From assembly GCA_031285415.1 (NCBI GenBank), contig JAITWF010000116.1, positions 1-7,816 on the forward strand: a stretch of 7,816 bases of DNA. Reading direction: 5' to 3'. Every line of letters begins with the position of its first letter. The first letter of the stretch is position 1. This DNA comes from Deferribacteraceae bacterium (GTDB lineage Bacteria; Chrysiogenota; Deferribacteres; Deferribacterales; JAISNW01). Made by a program: the position numbers and the translations under genes. Below, one piece after another: positions 5,006 to 7,816 of this stretch. The notes below the pieces were generated by a model. That model was not told the origin of the DNA, did not search any database, and was given only the letters and a program-made list of their open reading frames with translations.

Positions 5006-7583
5006 TGAATACCCTTTCAAATGCCGCTCTAGTGACTCGTCTCTGGCTATTATACTCTGCCATAAGCTGATCGGCGGTTGAATATCCCAACGCCGCTGCC
5101 GCATGCGCAAGTAGTGCTGGATCTGTTGGTAGCTTCGTTGTCGCCCTATTTTCGTACACACGCAAGATATTCTCAAGCGTTCTATAGAAGATATAGCTCC
5201 TCTCGAAAACGTCGTAGTTGCGTGAGGTGATTAGCCCTCGCTCCCTTAATATCTGCAAGGCGTTGTAGCAGTTTCTCTCTGATATCTGATTGCGAAGGCA
5301 CAACATCTGCACCGCAAATTCGATATCGGTAAACCCACCAGGGGAGAATTTAATATCTCTCACGTTTGTGCCTTTTTCCCTATCTACACGCTTCATCATG
5401 CTGTAGATCTCCTTTGTTAGCGTTGATCTATCGACGCTATTTAAGACATCTAAGCGAATCTTTTCAAACCGCTCGATGAGTATAGGATCTCCACAGATCG
5501 CCTTTGCCTTTAGTAGCGCCTGCTTCTCCCAGATCATCGCTGTGGAGTGTTGATACTGTTCGAATGAGTCTAGCGTGGTCACGAGTGCGCCGCCAGAGCC
5601 AGAGGGGCGCAGATTCATATCCATCTGGTATAGGTACCCTGCGGAGGTGATCGTGGATAGGTAGAGGTTTGTGCGCTGTACAAGCCTGTGATACAGCTCG
5701 CTAGAGCCGCTCTGGTAGAGCACCACAAGGTCGAGATCGCTTGCAAAGCTCATCTCCCCAGATCCCAGCTTCCCCATAGCTACTACAACGTAATCAGCTG
5801 GCGGATTGTCGTATTTTTCTGCTAATCGTTCGAATACTCGCCTGAATGCAACGCTTGTGGTGGTGCGAGCGATCGTCGTTAGGGCGGACATAATGGATGG
5901 CAGATCCATCGCTCTATTCAGGAAGGGGTATCCGATACGGAAGAGGGCGTCTTTGTGGAGTATTCGAATGCTATTAAACTCCTCCTCGGGGTCGTCGGTG
6001 GGGATCGTCTCTATGCGTCTGTTGAACTCCTCTTCGTCGAACGTTGATGAGGAGTAGATCTGGTCTAGCACCTTTGAGTTGCTCAAGATTATCTCTGTAA
6101 GGTAGTTTGAGGTAGCAAAGATGTGTGATAGGTTGTCGAGCGTGCCAGATAGCTTGCTATAGAGCATGCTCAATGTGCCTCGAGAGTTCAGAAGCCGTTG
6201 ATAGCAGCTGAGGATCTTCGATAGCTCTGGCAGCTTTATACTCTTTTCGATCACCTGCCCCAAGATTACCTTCAGCATCTTTATATCGTTTGCGCCTCTA
6301 GTGAGGGAGGTTTTGCTATATAGGGTATGATAGAGGATTCGTGTGCATTTATCAGGCTCTGTCGCCCCCATCTGGCGCAGAGTGTTCTCCATCTCAGTAT
6401 CGTCGAATAGATCGCTAAAGATGATCTCCTCTATCGGCAGAGGCTCTTTGCCTGCAAGCCCCTCGAAGATCGCACTTACCCCCTGCGAGTAGTGCGTATA
6501 TAGTCGCTGTAACTCCTCGTCGGTATATCCGCACCGCTCAAGGAATAGATTATAGGTGGGGCTTGTCTCTGGCACGGTGTACGTCTGCGCCTCCCACTCC
6601 ATCTGCGCCTTATGCTCCAGATTACGATAGAATCTATACGCCCCCTCGAGGAACTCCGCCTCTGGTGCGGCGATTATATCCGACTCTGCTAGAAATTTAA
6701 GTGAATCAAGGGTGCCAGCGTGTGACACCTTATATTTTGGGTAGTTCAGTATCTGCAAGATCTGTACGAAGAACTCGATCTCTCGAAGCCCCCCCTCCCC
6801 TAGTTTGACGTTCTTCGCCCCCTTGTAGTGGGTGCGAGCTCGTAGCTGCGCCTTTTTGAGGATGGTAAACATTGAATCGACGGCAGATTGGTCGAGAGTG
6901 CGACGGAATACGAACGGCTTTATATAGGAGATAAACTGATTATACACCTCTATATCGCCAGCGGCGTAGCCAGCCTTTAGCAACATCATCCTCTCCCACG
7001 TCTCGCCGTACGATTCGTAGTAGAAGGCGTATGCATCCGCCGATAGCGCAAGCGACCCCTGATCGCCATCGGGGCGAAGGCGCATATCTACACGAAATAC
7101 TAGCCCATCGGCGGTGATAGTGGCGATCAGCTCGCAAACTCTCTTAGTTACCTCGCAGTAAAACTCATGTGTGGTTAAGTTTGGGGTCAGTTGCGTATCA
7201 GGAGTGCCGCTGTATACGGCGATTATATCGATATCGGAGCTGAAATTGAGCTCCCCTCCTCCAAGTTTGCCAAGCCCCACAATAGCGATCGCCTCTGGAT
7301 AGTCGGATAGGTTATACCGCTGCGCCGTCCGCTTGAGGGCGTGGGCGAGAGATAATTTTAGAGTGGTATGTGCGACGGCTGTGATATATGCGGTGATCTC
7401 TTCGATAGGCTCAAGGGCAAGCTCTCTGCGCACGATCTGGACGTACTCCGAGCGCTTGTAGTCTCGTAGATATTTCATGAATGCTATATCATCTGTCGGA
7501 ACTATATCTGTTAGTTCGTTGTGCGCCTCTAACCAACTTTTTAGGAATGGTGCATGCTTTTTAATTAACTCTATATTTATCAT
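4983..7583 (-). CDS. glnE: Bifunctional glutamine synthetase adenylyltransferase / adenylyl-removing enzyme
   Basis: 866 residues, cytoplasmic. GlnE adds AMP to, and removes it from, the regulatory tyrosine of glutamine synthetase subunits in response to PII and glutamine. Two nucleotidyltransferase halves are present. The N-terminal adenylyl-removing domain has VGLGKLGGGELNFSSDIDI (102-120; D117, D119), D166-MRLRP and LGEGGLREIEFFVQ (261-274). The C-terminal adenylyltransferase domain has VAMGKLGSGEMSFASDLDL (601-619; D616, D618), D655-MNLRPSG and FSPGGFTDIEFAVQ (746-759). A helical linker lies between. It is somewhat shorter than E. coli GlnE (about 946), mainly at the N-terminus, but both catalytic cores look complete. 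One departure is N657 where the second half normally has Arg in the DxRLRPSG motif. The ATG at 7583 follows a modest GGGAT SD. It is divergent from ispF across 46 bp and overlaps the next gene by 23 bp. No glnA, glnB or glnD is in view. Confidence 0.97.
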   Translation of the reverse strand: MINIELIKKHAPFLKSWLEAHNELTDIVPTDDIAFMKYLRDYKRSEYVQIVRRELALEPIEEITAYITAVAHTTLKLSLAHALKRTAQRYNLSDYPEAIAIVGLGKLGGGELNFSSDIDIIAVYSGTPDTQLTPNLTTHEFYCEVTKRVCELIATITADGLVFRVDMRLRPDGDQGSLALSADAYAFYYESYGETWERMMLLKAGYAAGDIEVYNQFISYIKPFVFRRTLDQSAVDSMFTILKKAQLRARTHYKGAKNVKLGEGGLREIEFFVQILQILNYPKYKVSHAGTLDSLKFLAESDIIAAPEAEFLEGAYRFYRNLEHKAQMEWEAQTYTVPETSPTYNLFLERCGYTDEELQRLYTHYSQGVSAIFEGLAGKEPLPIEEIIFSDLFDDTEMENTLRQMGATEPDKCTRILYHTLYSKTSLTRGANDIKMLKVILGQVIEKSIKLPELSKILSCYQRLLNSRGTLSMLYSKLSGTLDNLSHIFATSNYLTEIILSNSKVLDQIYSSSTFDEEEFNRRIETIPTDDPEEEFNSIRILHKDALFRIGYPFLNRAMDLPSIMSALTTIARTTTSVAFRRVFERLAEKYDNPPADYVVVAMGKLGSGEMSFASDLDLVVLYQSGSSELYHRLVQRTNLYLSTITSAGYLYQMDMNLRPSGSGGALVTTLDSFEQYQHSTAMIWEKQALLKAKAICGDPILIERFEKIRLDVLNSVDRSTLTKEIYSMMKRVDREKGTNVRDIKFSPGGFTDIEFAVQMLCLRNQISERNCYNALQILRERGLITSRNYDVFERSYIFYRTLENILRVYENRATTKLPTDPALLAHAAAALGYSTADQLMAEYNSQRRVTRAAFERVFNENSTHP
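5012..5017 (-). promoter_or_regulatory. Ribosome binding site of the ThiE/TenI-like gene, inside glnE
   Basis: AAAGGG on the minus strand, six bases before the ATG at 5005-5003 and within the last codons of glnE. It fixes the start at 5005 against longer in-frame alternatives and supports translation initiating while ribosomes finish glnE. Confidence 0.6.
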
Positions 7584-7594
7584 CTGAATCCCAC

Positions 7595-7623
7595 TTGATT
7601 AATAACTGCATTTACTTTACAAT
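7595..7623 (+). promoter_or_regulatory. Predicted sigma70-type promoter of ispF giving a leaderless transcript
   Basis: TTGATT (7595-7600, 4/6), a 17-bp spacer, and TACAAT (7618-7623, 5/6). With standard geometry, +1 falls on 7630, the A of the ispF ATG. No Shine-Dalgarno sequence precedes that ATG, consistent with leaderless translation. The -10 hexamer lies inside the left arm of a perfect inverted repeat. Prediction from sequence only. Confidence 0.55.
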
Positions 7624-7644
7624 ACCACTATGTATATTGTAAAG
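7615..7644. repeat. Perfect 10-bp inverted repeat (candidate operator) in the glnE/ispF divergent region
   Basis: CTTTACAATA (7615-7624) and TATTGTAAAG (7635-7644) are exact reverse complements separated by 10 bp. The arm centres are 20 bp apart, about two helical turns, a geometry suited to a dimeric DNA-binding protein. The left arm contains the ispF -10 hexamer; the right arm falls in ispF codons 2-5. By symmetry TACAAT also reads on the minus strand (7641-7636), where it could act as a -10 for glnE with a leader of about 46 nt, but no convincing -35 accompanies it. Alternatives are a hairpin or chance in AT-rich DNA. Confidence 0.6.
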
Positions 7645-7816
7645 ACAGGAATAGGTTTTGACGTACATGGATTTGCGCCCGATAGGAAGCTCATTATCGG
7701 TGGGGTGGAGATACCGCACGAGTTTGGGCTATTGGGGCATTCAGACGCCGATGTGCTTACGCACGCAGTTATCGACGCTATAGTTGGGGTTACGCTCGGC
7801 AAAGATATCGGCAAGC
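7630..7816 (+). CDS. ispF: 2-C-methyl-D-erythritol 2,4-cyclodiphosphate synthase, N-terminal part
   Basis: Partial; 62 codons are visible before the right edge. IspF is a cytosolic homotrimer that cyclises CDP-methylerythritol 2-phosphate to MEcPP, releasing CMP, in the MEP isoprenoid pathway. Visible motifs are GIGFDVHGFAPD (7-18), with metal ligands D11 and H13, IIGGVEIPHEFGLLGHSDADV (22-42) and H45 as the third metal ligand, followed by ALGDIGK-like TLGKDIGK. This is the start of a stand-alone IspF, with no IspD fused in front. The ATG is fixed by the short distance to the DVH motif; the sequence before it has no SD, and the predicted promoter puts transcription start at the ATG itself. 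It is divergent from glnE. Whether ispD, cysS or another gene follows cannot be seen. Confidence 0.97.
   Translation, partial: MYIVKTGIGFDVHGFAPDRKLIIGGVEIPHEFGLLGHSDADVLTHAVIDAIVGVTLGKDIGK

Noticed and set aside
5006..5176. N-terminal extension of the ThiE/TenI-like protein to an upstream in-frame ATG
   Set aside because: The extra 57 residues are glnE coding sequence in another frame and are Arg/Gln-rich without family similarity; the ATG at 5005 has a good SD and starts the first barrel strand.
7617..7814. Minus-strand open frame opposite ispF
   Set aside because: It is a shadow of ispF, whose motifs are unmistakable; the peptide is Ser/Pro/Thr-rich low-complexity and has no SD.

Overview
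The window is a compact chromosomal stretch from a Gram-negative bacterium. A TonB-type protein implies an outer membrane, a CcmF heme lyase implies periplasmic c-type cytochromes (System I), and GlnE implies adenylylation control of glutamine synthetase. IspF implies the MEP isoprenoid pathway. Base composition is moderate, with frequent ATA and CTA codons and short intergenic gaps. No marker in the window fixes the phylum. A respiratory anaerobe of a Deferribacterota- or Desulfobacterota-like type would fit, but that is a guess. I see no mobile element, CRISPR array, tRNA or rRNA.

Layout: five genes lie on the minus strand and one on the plus strand. Reading the minus strand from the right, glnE (7583-4983) overlaps by 23 bp a short ThiE/TenI-family gene (5005-4481). 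After a 65-77 bp AT-rich gap comes ccmF (4403-2409). Six bases past its stop codon is a perfect 14-bp inverted repeat that looks like an intrinsic terminator and also contains four G-tracts. A good sigma70-like promoter then precedes a [2Fe-2S] ferredoxin-domain protein (2283-766) whose large C-terminal part looks like a worn-down RACo-type ASKHA domain. Twenty-three bases further on is a TonB-family energy transducer (742 to beyond the window edge). On the plus strand, ispF starts at 7630, divergent from glnE across 46 bp, and runs off the right edge.

The genes do not form one pathway. glnE and the ThiE/TenI-like gene are probably translationally coupled, ccmF serves cytochrome c maturation, and the ferredoxin-domain gene and tonB form a separate transcription unit.

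The most unusual features are: (i) the glnE/ispF divergent region, where the ispF promoter places the predicted transcription start on the A of the ATG (a leaderless mRNA) inside a perfect 10+10 bp inverted repeat; (ii) the hairpin/G-quadruplex-capable element after ccmF; (iii) the ferredoxin protein with a degenerate ASKHA domain; and (iv) a ThiE-fold protein lacking the usual metal-binding aspartates. All are read by eye; no database search was possible.
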